Assembly (NCBI GenBank): GCA_021730635.1 | Contig: JAJNNC010000009.1 | Location: forward strand, 186,001 to 250,000 | DNA from: Catalimonadaceae bacterium JC749 | GTDB taxonomy: Bacteria > Bacteroidota > Bacteroidia > Cytophagales > Cyclobacteriaceae | Length of the DNA stretch: 64,000 nucleotides | Direction of reading: 5' to 3' | In this document: piece after piece, positions 1 to 8,942 of the stretch | How positions within the stretch are numbered: position 1 is the stretch's first letter | How the letters are laid out: every line of letters begins with the position of its first letter | Program-made: the position numbers and the translations under genes | Notes under the pieces: model-generated | The model's input: the letters and a program-made list of their open reading frames with translations, nothing else | Databases searched by the model: none | What the model was told of the DNA's origin: nothing

Positions 1-624
1 CTTACCCTACCCCAGGAGCACAGGGCGATTGCCTCCTTCTGGGATTGTAACCCCTTTGCTATGAAGAACACCGGCCACCTCATGGTAGCCCTTAAAAAAA
101 TATCTCCCGGCGCACACTGGATGGGGATTACCGGCATTGCTTGCCGGAAAGCGCAAAAAGATTTTTCCGCTTCTATGAAAATCCATGCGGTGGTCGCCGT
201 TGGACTGATGGATGCTTTTATTTCCTGCTGGGATGAAAAATACCGCAGCAATCGCATCAGGCCGGAGACAGCCATCCGGAAATATATCGACCCAAACTGG
301 CAGCCATTATTGCAAACGCCTCCTTTTCCGGAATATACCAGTGGACATTCTACGGTCTCAGGCGCTTCCGCCTATATCTTAACCCACTATTTGGGTCCCG
401 ATTTTCAGTTTACGGATGATGTAGAAGTCAGCTACGGCATCCCGGCACGGAGTTTTTCCTCTTTCATGGAAGCTGCCCGGGAAGCCGCTATCTCCCGCCT
501 GTATGGCGGTATCCACTACCGGGATGCCAATGAAAATGGCTCCGCCCAGGGTTTAAAGATAGGGGAATGGGTGATCCAAACGGTAGAACCTAAAGAACCA
601 AAGAATCTGGCGAAGGTGGAATAA
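1..624 (+). CDS. Vanadium-dependent haloperoxidase / PAP2-type acid phosphatase, C-terminal part
   Basis: The reading frame is open from base 1, so the gene begins upstream of the window and only about 207 C-terminal residues are present. The three pieces of the vanadate/phosphate-binding site of the PAP2-haloperoxidase superfamily are visible in order: a KYRSNRIRP stretch (Lys-x6-Arg-Pro), a TSGHSTVSG stretch (the Ser-Gly-His loop), and SRLYGGIHYRD (Arg-x5-His). In the family these residues hold vanadate for halide oxidation, or phosphate in the phosphatase members. Sequence alone does not decide which chemistry applies. In Bacteroidota these proteins are usually exported, but the N-terminus that would show this is missing. 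The gene converges on a lipoprotein gene 16 bases downstream. The ATG at 61 is internal, because conserved-looking coding sequence precedes it without a stop. Confidence 0.85.
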   Translation, partial: LTLPQEHRAIASFWDCNPFAMKNTGHLMVALKKISPGAHWMGITGIACRKAQKDFSASMKIHAVVAVGLMDAFISCWDEKYRSNRIRPETAIRKYIDPNWQPLLQTPPFPEYTSGHSTVSGASAYILTHYLGPDFQFTDDVEVSYGIPARSFSSFMEAAREAAISRLYGGIHYRDANENGSAQGLKIGEWVIQTVEPKEPKNLAKVE

Positions 625-640
625 TGTCCGTCAACATCAT

Positions 641-1174
641 TTATTCGCTTTGAATTCGCCAGGTGCCCTGCACCGTTCCTACCGTGTCGATCCAACCTTC
701 GGTCAGATCAAAGGGCGCACAGTTCCACTGGCCTGAACCCAAACTGTTTTCACTGCTTGTCCCTTTAAATTGGGCTGTCTCCCGGTAAAATGAGCTTTCA
801 GATCCTAGATTGATCGGGATGGTAAGGGAGATACTATCGGCCTCATACACCCGAATGATGATCTCACCATGCACATCAGGCGACAGAGAAATACCATCGC
901 CCTGAGAATCCAGCACCGTTCTGCGAAAATGGCCGCCATGCACGCCGCGGTACTCCACCACCCCTTCCGATTGGGTAGGTTCTCCCTCCAGTTCAATTTG
1001 TAGATCACAGATACAGTCTATGGAAAGGGCACCATCGGTGCCAACAGCCTCACCCACTACTTTGAAATGGTTAGGAAGTGTGGAACGCATCGCTGCGGGT
1101 GCTTTTTCATCCTCAGAGCAGCTTGCCAGCCCAAGGCCTAGGGCCAACCAGCAGTATTGGTATAGGTTTTTCAT
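641..1174 (-). CDS. Small lipoprotein of unknown function
   Basis: This is a 177-residue protein with a short hydrophobic signal and a lipobox (LASC, then Ser-Glu-Asp), so it should be lipidated on Cys19 and exported. The residues after the cysteine are acidic (SEDE), a pattern that in Bacteroidota can direct lipoproteins to the cell surface. The mature part is rich in beta-prone segments, contains several further cysteines (a C-x-C pair near residue 54 and one near residue 152), and has no domain I recognise. It is transcribed away from the next minus-strand gene with a gap of about 65 bases, so the two could share a transcript. Function is unknown. Confidence 0.7.
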   Translation of the reverse strand: MKNLYQYCWLALGLGLASCSEDEKAPAAMRSTLPNHFKVVGEAVGTDGALSIDCICDLQIELEGEPTQSEGVVEYRGVHGGHFRRTVLDSQGDGISLSPDVHGEIIIRVYEADSISLTIPINLGSESSFYRETAQFKGTSSENSLGSGQWNCAPFDLTEGWIDTVGTVQGTWRIQSE

Positions 1175-1239
1175 ACTGGTGTGGGATTAGGGATGGCTAA
1201 TGGACACCGAAATGGTGCAAAAAGTTGGAAGAATGGAAG

Positions 1240-1950
1240 TTACTGTTGTGACAATTCGCTGCAAAACTGAAGCAGTCTTTTCAGGTCTTCCTCCTGATTG
1301 AAATTGACAGTGTTTTCTTTGAGGTAAGCAATAATGGCTCTTCTTTGCCTTGGGAATATACTGAGCAGACCGGATCTGTTCGCCCGGTGTCCCCGGTGGT
1401 TCTGATCTATCAAATAATAGGAAATATACCTGGATAGTATCAGATCACCTTTAGCCTCCAGCTTATACAAGCGGCCATTGTCAGAATAGGTATTAAAACT
1501 TTCAATGGAAGAAACCCCGGAGGATTGTCCGTAAGCTCCCATTTTTTCCTGACTCACATTTCTGTAGACTTCTTTCACCGCCAACGTTACCCGTGGGTAG
1601 TCTGCCATGGCTTCTAAAAACCCGAATTGCGTGTCATAATAAAAGAAGTGTTCCCCAATCTGTATCTGCTTCACCGTTTCTTCCTGGTCAAGGGAAAGCG
1701 TATCGCCTGCAGGGCTGATGAACTGTATTTCTCCCAGCAACAGATTGTAATTAAGATGGGCTACGGAGGAACTACCATTGTAGAAGGTGACACGCCCTTT
1801 TGTGAAATGACCAAAGCGATATCTCTGCTCTACAGGAATCGCTGTCATGACATCCTCCCCTGATTTGACCCGGATAACAGGCGTATCTTGCCCTCTACTC
1901 TGACAGTAAAAGCACAGAAAAACACTGACCATAAGCAATATAACCTTCAT
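1240..1950 (-). CDS. Secreted protein of unknown function
   Basis: This is a 236-residue protein starting with a hydrophobic stretch (MKVILLMVSVFLCFYC) and then polar sequence beginning around QSRGQDTP, consistent with a signal peptide. Signal peptidase I cleavage after residue 21 and lipidation at Cys16 are both possible. The remainder is mixed alpha/beta with many aromatic residues and a basic segment near residues 185-205. It resembles the many secreted proteins of unknown function in Cytophagales, but I recognise no named family. The start is the only ATG that gives a complete signal peptide. It lies upstream of the 641-1174 lipoprotein gene on the same strand. Confidence 0.65.
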   Translation of the reverse strand: MKVILLMVSVFLCFYCQSRGQDTPVIRVKSGEDVMTAIPVEQRYRFGHFTKGRVTFYNGSSSVAHLNYNLLLGEIQFISPAGDTLSLDQEETVKQIQIGEHFFYYDTQFGFLEAMADYPRVTLAVKEVYRNVSQEKMGAYGQSSGVSSIESFNTYSDNGRLYKLEAKGDLILSRYISYYLIDQNHRGHRANRSGLLSIFPRQRRAIIAYLKENTVNFNQEEDLKRLLQFCSELSQQ

Positions 1951-2057
1951 GACCTCACCACTTTTGTGATACCTTGTGAAGTTTCATGAATTTAGCCAAT
2001 ATTTTTCTACGCCCAAACCTCAGCGAATAGCCAGTGAAATTTATTCAGCTGCTATGC

Positions 2058-2999
2058 TTACCTTTTCGTTTCTTCATGCGCATGTTCCATCTCTTTCAAA
2101 CGAAATTCAGGAGTACGCTGTGCATGGCTGGACGGTTCAATCCTGTGTCCTTTACTTCTGGCGTATACCTGTGTAAATTCTGCGCCGAAAAGTAGGATCA
2201 GAGCCGAATAGTTGACCCAGAGCATCATTAGAATAACTGAACCCGCCACCCCATAGGTAGAAGCTGGTTCTGCTTTCCCAAAATAAATACCCAGCGCAAA
2301 TTTACCAATGGTAAAGAGAATGGCTGTGACAAAAGCACCGACCCACACTGACCGCCAACTTACTTTAGCATCCGGTAATACTTTGAAAATAAGCGCAAAC
2401 AACACAGTAATGACACCCAACGGAATCAAGATATTCACCGCATAGAAAACGTACATCAATACATCAGGAACATACTGTTTGATCCATTCGCTGAAATAAT
2501 TCAGAGAGGTTGTGACAACCATAAAGATTAAGAGCAGAAACCCAATAGCCAGTATAATACCCAGTGAGGTAGCCCGGTCAATGGCTAATTTAGAAATACC
2601 AGCATTGGGTTTGGGTTGTACTTCCCATACTTTGTTGAGCGATTGCTGTAACTGATAGAATACCCCGGTTGCCCCGAATAGCAAGGTAGCTACCCCGATA
2701 ATGATGGCGATGATGGAATTGCCCATCTGGCTGGAATTTGCAATCATGGTTTGTACCTGTTCGGCTGCCTGATGGCCAATAATGCCACTAATTTGTGCTT
2801 CTATCTGCCCTTGAACAGCTTCTTTACCCAATACCAATCCGGCCACCTTGACTACAATAATTAAAAGTGCTGGTAAAGAAAATATGGCATAATAGGCAAT
2901 CACAGCACTATGCCGGAAAGGGTCATCCTCGTTCCACTCCTTGTAAGTTTCTTTGAGCAGGGAAAAAAATCTAAGTTTATTTTTTAACTTCGTCTTCAT
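2058..2999 (-). CDS. YihY/BrkB-family inner membrane protein
   Basis: The protein is about 313 residues long and has the YihY (formerly ribonuclease BN) pattern: a cytoplasmic N-terminus with the sequence DDPFRHSAVIAYYAIFSLPA leading into the first membrane helix, a loop containing GKEAVQGQ, the LLFGATGVFYQLQ segment, and about six hydrophobic helices in all, ending in a charged cytoplasmic tail. The family is widespread, and its transport or envelope role is not settled. An in-frame ATG 13 codons upstream (3038) would add a hydrophobic stretch. I prefer the start at 2999 because family members begin with a short basic segment like MKTKLKNK. The gene is divergent from the AraC-type regulator that begins at 3158. 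Confidence 0.88.
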   Translation of the reverse strand: MKTKLKNKLRFFSLLKETYKEWNEDDPFRHSAVIAYYAIFSLPALLIIVVKVAGLVLGKEAVQGQIEAQISGIIGHQAAEQVQTMIANSSQMGNSIIAIIIGVATLLFGATGVFYQLQQSLNKVWEVQPKPNAGISKLAIDRATSLGIILAIGFLLLIFMVVTTSLNYFSEWIKQYVPDVLMYVFYAVNILIPLGVITVLFALIFKVLPDAKVSWRSVWVGAFVTAILFTIGKFALGIYFGKAEPASTYGVAGSVILMMLWVNYSALILLFGAEFTQVYARSKGHRIEPSSHAQRTPEFRLKEMEHAHEETKR

Positions 3000-3087
3000 A
3001 GTCAAAAAAATTAATTTGAAAACCAATAGGTATACCACCTATCCCCCGTATAAACCATTTGGAGAACGGAAAGTTATAAGCTGATTA

Positions 3088-3115
3088 TTGATTTAATATT
3101 ATTCTCTTAACTTTG
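3088..3115 (+). promoter_or_regulatory. Predicted Bacteroidota-type promoter for the AraC regulator
   Basis: TAACTTTG at 3108-3115 matches the Bacteroidota -7 consensus TAnnTTTG, with TTG at 3088-3090 in a plausible -33 position (17-base spacer). It sits 42 bases upstream of the regulator start codon. The call rests on a consensus match only. Confidence 0.45.
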
Positions 3116-3157
3116 TTTTGGTTACCATAATTCAGGAAGGAGCCATTCGGAACAACT

Positions 3158-4201
3158 ATGACCATACTGATCCATGATATTTCACTTCACAAAGTCATAA
3201 AAACAATTGGCGAACAGTTGGGAAGCGATTCTCCTACTTTCATCTGCGATGAAACCACTATTAACATACCTGAAAAATGGGGACAGGGATATATCAAAGG
3301 AATCAATTTTAAAGGGGGGATGGGCTTGCTTCAGTTAAACATGCACTTGTCGCACCCCATCACTTTTCATTATCAACTGGAACGCTCTCATCCTCTGCGG
3401 CTTATATTTTGCCAAAAAGGTTATTTTAGTTATGCCTTTGAGCCAGAAAACAAGCATTTCACGATAGAACCCTTGTTTGCCTCTTTCTCCACCAGTACAG
3501 GTGAATATGATCAGAAATTTACCTTTCCGGCACATGCACCTATAAAAATTACGATACTGGAAATTGATCGAATGGCTTTCCTTTCTAAAATAGAGTGTGA
3601 TCTGTATACAATTCCTCAAGGGCTGGCCAATGTGTTCCGTGATGTAAATGCCGCAGATCCCTTCGAATACCATACCCCCTATAGCCTGCTGCTGGCCAAT
3701 TGTGTCTACCAGATTCATGGCAACACCTTATCAGGGCTTAGTCGTAAGACCTACTTGGAAGCCAAAGCACTGGAAATGTTCGGCCTGATCATAGATCTTT
3801 ATGTTGACGATCACCTGCCTGATAAAAAAAGCATACTGCTCAGGAAAACGGATGTCAGACTGATTCAGGAAGCAGAAAAAATATTAAGTGCTAATCTGGA
3901 TAAAACGATTACCATTCCCGTGCTGGCCAAAAAAATTGGCATTAATACGACCAAACTCAAGCAGGGATTTAAATCTGTGTTTGGTATGACCATCAACAAA
4001 TTCCTTCGTGAAAAAAGATTAACACAAGCAGCTGCCTTACTCATGAATGATTCGCTGAGTATCCGACAAATCTCCAGTATGGTTGGATATGCCAACCCGG
4101 CGCATTTTTCTCAGCTTTTCAAAGAAAGATTTGGAGCCTTGCCTTCTGAATATACCAAAAATATAAAGCAAAGTATCATTGTTACCAGCAGGGAAGACTG
4201 A
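3158..4201 (+). CDS. AraC-family transcriptional regulator
   Basis: This is a 347-residue protein. Roughly the last 95 residues carry the two helix-turn-helix motifs of the AraC family: a first one around ITIPVLAKKIGINTTKLK and a second, better conserved one around SIRQISSMVGYANPAHFSQLF followed by KERFGALPSEY. The N-terminal 230 residues form a beta-rich region with no clear named sensor fold and would be expected to bind an effector. Family members of this shape often respond to small lipophilic or siderophore-like molecules, but the ligand here cannot be read from sequence. The gene stands alone between a divergent YihY gene and the co-directional CvfB-like gene, 111 bases on. Confidence 0.88.
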   Translation: MTILIHDISLHKVIKTIGEQLGSDSPTFICDETTINIPEKWGQGYIKGINFKGGMGLLQLNMHLSHPITFHYQLERSHPLRLIFCQKGYFSYAFEPENKHFTIEPLFASFSTSTGEYDQKFTFPAHAPIKITILEIDRMAFLSKIECDLYTIPQGLANVFRDVNAADPFEYHTPYSLLLANCVYQIHGNTLSGLSRKTYLEAKALEMFGLIIDLYVDDHLPDKKSILLRKTDVRLIQEAEKILSANLDKTITIPVLAKKIGINTTKLKQGFKSVFGMTINKFLREKRLTQAAALLMNDSLSIRQISSMVGYANPAHFSQLFKERFGALPSEYTKNIKQSIIVTSRED

Positions 4202-4312
4202 ATGCCTCCTTCCTGGTGTCAGGTTGTGGTAAAATGACAAGTTTTGGAACTTTAGCAATCATAACATTGGTTAAAACACAGCTGGAAGCATGGCAAACTG
4301 TATCTAACTTAG

Positions 4313-5146
4313 ATGAGTCTACTAAAAATTGGGGATTATAATACCCTGACCATTACCCGTCAATCTCCTCATGGAATCTATCTTGATTCTTCAGCGGGAG
4401 AAATTCTTTTACCCAATAAGTATGTGCAACCTGAATTTGCTATCGGCTCCCCCCTCCAGGTATTCGTTTACACCGACTCGGAAGATCGTCTGGTAGCTAC
4501 CACCCTGCATCCCAAGGTGGTGGTCGATCATTTCGCTTCACTCTTGGTAAAACAAATAACCCGTTATGGTGCCTTCCTGGATTGGGGATTGGAGAAGGAC
4601 CTGCTGCTTCCCTTTAAAGAACAGCCTTTTCCGGTCAAAGAAGGTCACCATGTGGTGATCAGGGCCTGTCTCGATCACCGGACCCAAAGGGTGATTGCTG
4701 TTGCCAAAATTGAAAGCTTTTTATCATCAGACATCTCCGCTCTTACCCCAGGACAGGCCGTTCACTTGCTCCTCTATGATCGTACCCCTTTAGGTTTCAA
4801 AGCGGTGGTCAATGAAACATTTGGGGGTATGCTTTATCATAATGAAATTTTCAAACCCGTGGAAGTAGGCATGGCCCTGGAGGGTTTTATCAAAAAGATT
4901 CGTAGCGACGGTAAGTTGGATATTTCCTTACAGCCTCAGGGATTTTCACAGGTAAAAGATGCTAAACACCGGATTTTATCCGAACTACAGCAAGCCGGGG
5001 GCTTTTTGCCCTTGCATGATAACAGCACACCAGAAGCCATTCAGCAAGCATTTCACATGAGCAAAAAAACATTTAAAAAGGCAATCGGAAATTTATTTAA
5101 AGAAGGTAAAATTAAATTACTTCCTGAGGGAATAAGCCTATCCTAA
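4313..5146 (+). CDS. CvfB/YitL-like S1 RNA-binding protein
   Basis: This 277-residue protein has the arrangement of the CvfB family: several S1-like OB-fold repeats (for example the GIYLDSSAGEILLPNKY segment near the start and a second one around RYGAFLDWGLEKDLLLPFKEQ), then a third S1 unit near residues 185-215, and a C-terminal winged helix (residues 220-277). CvfB proteins bind RNA and influence virulence or stress gene expression in Firmicutes. The role in Bacteroidota is not established. Length is normal for the family, and the gene is monocistronic. Confidence 0.85.
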   Translation: MSLLKIGDYNTLTITRQSPHGIYLDSSAGEILLPNKYVQPEFAIGSPLQVFVYTDSEDRLVATTLHPKVVVDHFASLLVKQITRYGAFLDWGLEKDLLLPFKEQPFPVKEGHHVVIRACLDHRTQRVIAVAKIESFLSSDISALTPGQAVHLLLYDRTPLGFKAVVNETFGGMLYHNEIFKPVEVGMALEGFIKKIRSDGKLDISLQPQGFSQVKDAKHRILSELQQAGGFLPLHDNSTPEAIQQAFHMSKKTFKKAIGNLFKEGKIKLLPEGISLS

Positions 5147-5294
5147 ACTAGTACGAAATTTGATATCTCAAAGTACTGTTCCTTCTGTACATGCTTCAAG
5201 CTAGAACAGGCATTATTTGTAATGAATTAATTATCTTTATTAATCTTTATAAAAAATCAGCATACCATTATTACAATGGGAAACGCGATATACT

Positions 5295-7181
5295 ATGATA
5301 TTTCAGCACAAATCTGGCATTAACCCTGCGAAGCCTTTTAAAAATGCTTTTTTTGTGCTGGATCAACAGGAGAACATCGTGTTTATCAGCCATCAGTTCA
5401 TTCATCTACCGACAGCGTATTCATGCATTGGAAAAAAAATATGGAGCGAGTTTCCGACGCTCAGAAAAACCCAAATGTATGAGAAATTCAGAGAGTCTAT
5501 TCAATTCCATCAGAAAAAAACCTTTGAATGTTTCGACAATAAGCAGCAACTTTGGTACAACTTTCATATGGTACCTACCGATACAGGATCTGAAATTTTT
5601 ATCACTGACATCACTGCACTCAAAGCGGAAGCAAGTTTGAGGAAGCTTCAAAAAAGTGAAGCCAGGTTTCATCAAATGGTGATGGAAACGCCCGCCCTCA
5701 TATGTCTTTTGAAAGGGGCAGATCATACTCTCGAACTGATTAATCCCTATGGCCTACAGTATTTCGGACTCCAGGATTACACAGGACTTTCTGTAAAAAA
5801 AGCGGCAAAGAGCACTCAGAGTCAGGCGTTTGTCCAGCTGTTGGATCAGGTTTACCAGAAAGAACAGCCCCTACAGGTAGAAGAATTCCAGGCTACGTTT
5901 GACTTTGTGAACCCTGAATTAAAAGAATACCCATATTTTAATTTTGCATTACAGCCTATGCGTGACGAACAGGGCCGGGTTGAGGGCATCCTTTTGTTTG
6001 GCTATGAGGTGACGGATCAGGTACTGGCAAAGAAATTACTAAATGACGGATCGGATCGGTTTCGTATTTTGCTGGAGGCCTATCCTCAAATCGCCTGGAC
6101 AGCCCAACCCGATGGGCAGCTTGACTATTTTAACCAACGCTGGTATGATTATACGGGTTTGACTTATGATGAGACAAGAGGAGAAGGCTGGTTACAAATG
6201 ATACATCCCAATGATTTGAAGAAAATGGTGGAGCAATGGCATCATTCGCTGGCTACAGGAAATCGGTTTGAAACAGAAAGTCGTTTCAGAAAAGCCAGCG
6301 ACGGTCAATACCATTGGCACCTTTGTCAGGCAATACCCGTTTCAGACAAAGCAGGAAAAATTAACTTATGGGTTGGGTCCTGTACGGATATCAATGAGCA
6401 AAAGAAAGCCATTGTGCACCTTCATTATACGCAGCAACAGCTGCACAGGATCAATGCGGAGTTGCACGAAAAAAATCTGGAATTAGAAAAAACAAACAGG
6501 GATCTGGATAATTTTGTTTACACCGCGTCCCACGATCTGAAAGCGCCGGTTTCCAATATTGAAGGGCTTTCCAATCTGTTGCTGGATTATGTGCAGGATG
6601 AAAAGATCAGAAACAGAAAAATTTTCACGGCCTTGAGCATGATAGATTTCTCCATCCAACGATTTAAAACCACCATTCAAGACCTGACAGATATTGCCAA
6701 GCTCAACAAGAATTTCTCGGACGACGTAGCACTCACCAATATCAATGAGATCATTGAGGAAGTCACCATCATGATGCGGGAGATGATCCACAAATCAGGA
6801 GCAAAGATCATGGTCCGTACAGATGCCTGCCATATCATCTCATTTTCCTATTCCAATTTTAAGAGCCTTATTTACAATTTGCTCAGTAATGCTGTGAAAT
6901 ACAGACATCCTGAACGTGAACCGGAAATTATTATTGAAACTTCTTATAACCAAAGTACCTTTCTGTTATGTGTGAAAGATAATGGGATAGGGGTAGCTCC
7001 ACAGCATCATGATAAAATTTTTACGATGTTTAAAAGATTGCACAACCATATTGAGGGAAACGGTGTTGGACTATTTTTAGTAAAACGTATTGTTGAAAAT
7101 GCAGGAGGTAAAGTAGCGCTGGAAAGTCAGTTGGGAAAAGGCGCTATCTTTAAAGTTTACCTCCCAAATATTATGATATAA
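5295..7181 (+). CDS. Multi-PAS sensor histidine kinase
   Basis: This is a 628-residue kinase without membrane helices, so it is probably a cytoplasmic sensor. Three PAS-like domains occupy about residues 15-115, 130-245 and 250-375. The last is the best preserved, with the FNQRWYDYTGLT and WLQMIHPNDL signatures. A coiled-coil linker (about 375-410) leads to the HisKA dimerisation helix, in which His413 of the SHDLKAP motif is the predicted phosphorylation site. The HATPase domain shows the N box (NLLSNAVKYRH), G1 (DNGIGV) and G2 (GNGVGLFLVKRI) motifs. A single-domain response regulator starts 45 bases downstream and is the obvious phosphoacceptor. The stimulus is unknown. Confidence 0.92.
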   Translation: MIFQHKSGINPAKPFKNAFFVLDQQENIVFISHQFIHLPTAYSCIGKKIWSEFPTLRKTQMYEKFRESIQFHQKKTFECFDNKQQLWYNFHMVPTDTGSEIFITDITALKAEASLRKLQKSEARFHQMVMETPALICLLKGADHTLELINPYGLQYFGLQDYTGLSVKKAAKSTQSQAFVQLLDQVYQKEQPLQVEEFQATFDFVNPELKEYPYFNFALQPMRDEQGRVEGILLFGYEVTDQVLAKKLLNDGSDRFRILLEAYPQIAWTAQPDGQLDYFNQRWYDYTGLTYDETRGEGWLQMIHPNDLKKMVEQWHHSLATGNRFETESRFRKASDGQYHWHLCQAIPVSDKAGKINLWVGSCTDINEQKKAIVHLHYTQQQLHRINAELHEKNLELEKTNRDLDNFVYTASHDLKAPVSNIEGLSNLLLDYVQDEKIRNRKIFTALSMIDFSIQRFKTTIQDLTDIAKLNKNFSDDVALTNINEIIEEVTIMMREMIHKSGAKIMVRTDACHIISFSYSNFKSLIYNLLSNAVKYRHPEREPEIIIETSYNQSTFLLCVKDNGIGVAPQHHDKIFTMFKRLHNHIEGNGVGLFLVKRIVENAGGKVALESQLGKGAIFKVYLPNIMI

Positions 7182-7226
7182 AACCAAATAAAAACTATAT
7201 TTCAATATTCAACAATAACAGCGTCT

Positions 7227-7613
7227 ATGAGTCAACTAAATTGCATTCTTCTAATAGATGATGATGAGATAACTAATTTTATCAATGTCAATCTGCTTCA
7301 GGACTTGCAAATAGCCCGTCAGGTAGAAGTAGCTACCAATGGGAAAGAAGCCATTTCTATCCTGGAAGAACGATGCCAGAATGCACAATGTCCGGAATTG
7401 ATTTTACTGGATATCAACATGCCTGTTTTAGATGGCTTTGAGTTTTTAGAACAATTAGATCATATGGGGATCAAAAAAAACAACGCTATCAAAATTGTGG
7501 CGTTAACCACTTCAAACAACCCTAAGGATTTAAAAAAGCTACAGGAACTAGGCGTAGAGACCCTGGTGAACAAACCCTTAACCAAAGAAAAAGTGGAGCA
7601 GCTCATTGCCTAG
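7227..7613 (+). CDS. Single-domain response regulator (receiver only)
   Basis: This is a 128-residue CheY-like receiver. It has the acidic triad (IDDDE at the N-terminus), the phosphorylatable Asp62 in LLDINMP, the switch Thr/Ser in LTTS, and the conserved Lys in VNKPL. No output domain is attached, so it would act through protein-protein contact or in a phosphorelay. It follows the PAS kinase closely and is probably in the same transcript. The loop before the active Asp is longer than in CheY, as in the Rcp1-like receivers common in Cytophagales. Confidence 0.9.
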   Translation: MSQLNCILLIDDDEITNFINVNLLQDLQIARQVEVATNGKEAISILEERCQNAQCPELILLDINMPVLDGFEFLEQLDHMGIKKNNAIKIVALTTSNNPKDLKKLQELGVETLVNKPLTKEKVEQLIA

Positions 7614-7630
7614 ACGATACCGCCAGCAAA

Positions 7631-8349
7631 ATGAAAAAAAATCTTTTCAGTGCGGCCAGTGTGCCCTTTTCTCTACGTGGGCAGACTTTATGGCTATTGC
7701 CGCAAAAGGCCATTTTTTGGGAAGAACAGGAAATTCTGATCCTGGCCGACTTGCACCTGGGAAAAGCCGCACACTTCAGAAAAGCAGGCATCCCCATCCC
7801 CTCAGCCATTCATCACCACGATCTCAATACCTTGCGCCAACTTATCTCGCATTTCCATCCTGCGCAAATACTGATTCTGGGAGACTTATTTCATAGTGTA
7901 TATAATAAGGAGTGGCTGGATTTTGAAAATTTTCTCCTTGACCTGTCCGCTTACTCCTTTTCTTTGGTAAAAGGCAACCATGATATATTGCCTGATGCTG
8001 CCTACCAAATCAGTAATTTAACAGTCTTTGAAGATACTCATCTTATTCCTCCTTTTTTTTTTCGCATCACCCAACCTTTGCGCTAACGAAAGAACAGAGC
8101 CATCATACAAACCAACCTCAGGCGGAGCACTACCATCTCTCCGGACATCTGCATCCTGGTATACGTCTTCAGGGAAAAACCGGAGAAAGTTTCAGAATGC
8201 CCTGTTTCTACTTCACCCAAAAAGGAGGTGTGCTGCCTGCTTTTGGCCATTTTACAGGTTTTACCAACATAAAAAAGGGGCCGCATGATATAGTTTTCGG
8301 AATTGTACCCACTCAACATAGCGAGCATAAAGTCATTCCTATAAAATAA
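7631..8349 (+). pseudogene. pdeM: Ligase-associated DNA damage response endonuclease PdeM, frameshifted in a T10 run
   Basis: The first frame (7631-8086) encodes the N-terminal part of a PdeM-type metallophosphoesterase: ADLHLGKAAHFRKAG, LILGDLFHS and VKGNHD are the metal-binding motifs. It then runs out of frame at ten consecutive T (8053-8062) and stops early at 151 residues. The +1 frame continues with the missing family sequence: SHHP, then YHLSGHLHPGIRLQGK (the final metal-binding GHxHP motif) and MPCFYF, ending at 8349. Adding one T restores a protein of about 239 residues, close to normal PdeM length. As written, the product lacks the last metal-ligand histidines and should be inactive. 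Alternatives are an assembly error, phase variation, or transcriptional slippage that repairs some mRNA. The usual PdeM neighbours (ligase, Lhr-type helicase) are absent here. Confidence 0.82.
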
Positions 8350-8430
8350 GTTGAGCAAAACGTTTTAAAAAGACTCATCATTTTTGATAAAAAATTACTT
8401 TAAATGGCGGATATTCAGAAAATTTACCAT

Positions 8431-8438
8431 TAAATTTG
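8431..8438 (+). promoter_or_regulatory. Possible -7 element upstream of the second receiver
   Basis: TAAATTTG matches the TAnnTTTG -7 consensus, 90 bases before the receiver start codon. No convincing -33 element was found, so confidence is low. Confidence 0.25.
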
Positions 8439-8527
8439 AATATTTTACTAAATCCATATAATTTGCTTTGTAATATTTTCAGCTCTAGCATCGGGCCTTT
8501 CGAACTCTTTAACCTGTCTGAAGCAGT

Positions 8528-8914
8528 ATGAATAATCCTTACAAAATTATTTTTATTGATGATGATGATGTAACCAATTTTCTGACACGCGAAGCTTTAA
8601 AGCGTAAGGGCTTTCAGGGAGAAACAGTTTTTTTTGAATCGGCCACTAAAGCACTGGAATACCTGGAAAATTTAGATTTGTCACATCATCCTGATGTAAT
8701 TTTTCTAGATATCAAAATGCCTGAAATGGATGGATTTGATTTTCTGGATGAGTACATCAAAAATGGGCTGGATAAAAAAATCAATGCAAAAATTTTTATG
8801 CTCACTTCTTCCGTTAGTTCTGCCGATATAGAGAAAAGCAATACTTATGATGTGGTGAGTGGTTTTTTGAATAAACCTTTCAGCTACGATCTATTGAAAA
8901 ATATAGAAGTATAA
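8528..8914 (+). CDS. Second single-domain response regulator
   Basis: This 128-residue receiver is a paralogue of the one at 7227. It has the acidic cluster IDDDDV, phospho-acceptor Asp61 in FLDIKMPEMDG, the switch residues in MLTSS, and Lys in LNKPF. Like its neighbour it has no output domain. It is separated from the kinase-receiver pair by the broken pdeM and about 180 bases, so it may have its own promoter. It could serve the same kinase or an unlinked one. Confidence 0.9.
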   Translation: MNNPYKIIFIDDDDVTNFLTREALKRKGFQGETVFFESATKALEYLENLDLSHHPDVIFLDIKMPEMDGFDFLDEYIKNGLDKKINAKIFMLTSSVSSADIEKSNTYDVVSGFLNKPFSYDLLKNIEV

Positions 8915-8942
8915 CGAAAAATCAGAGACCAGTCCTCAACAC

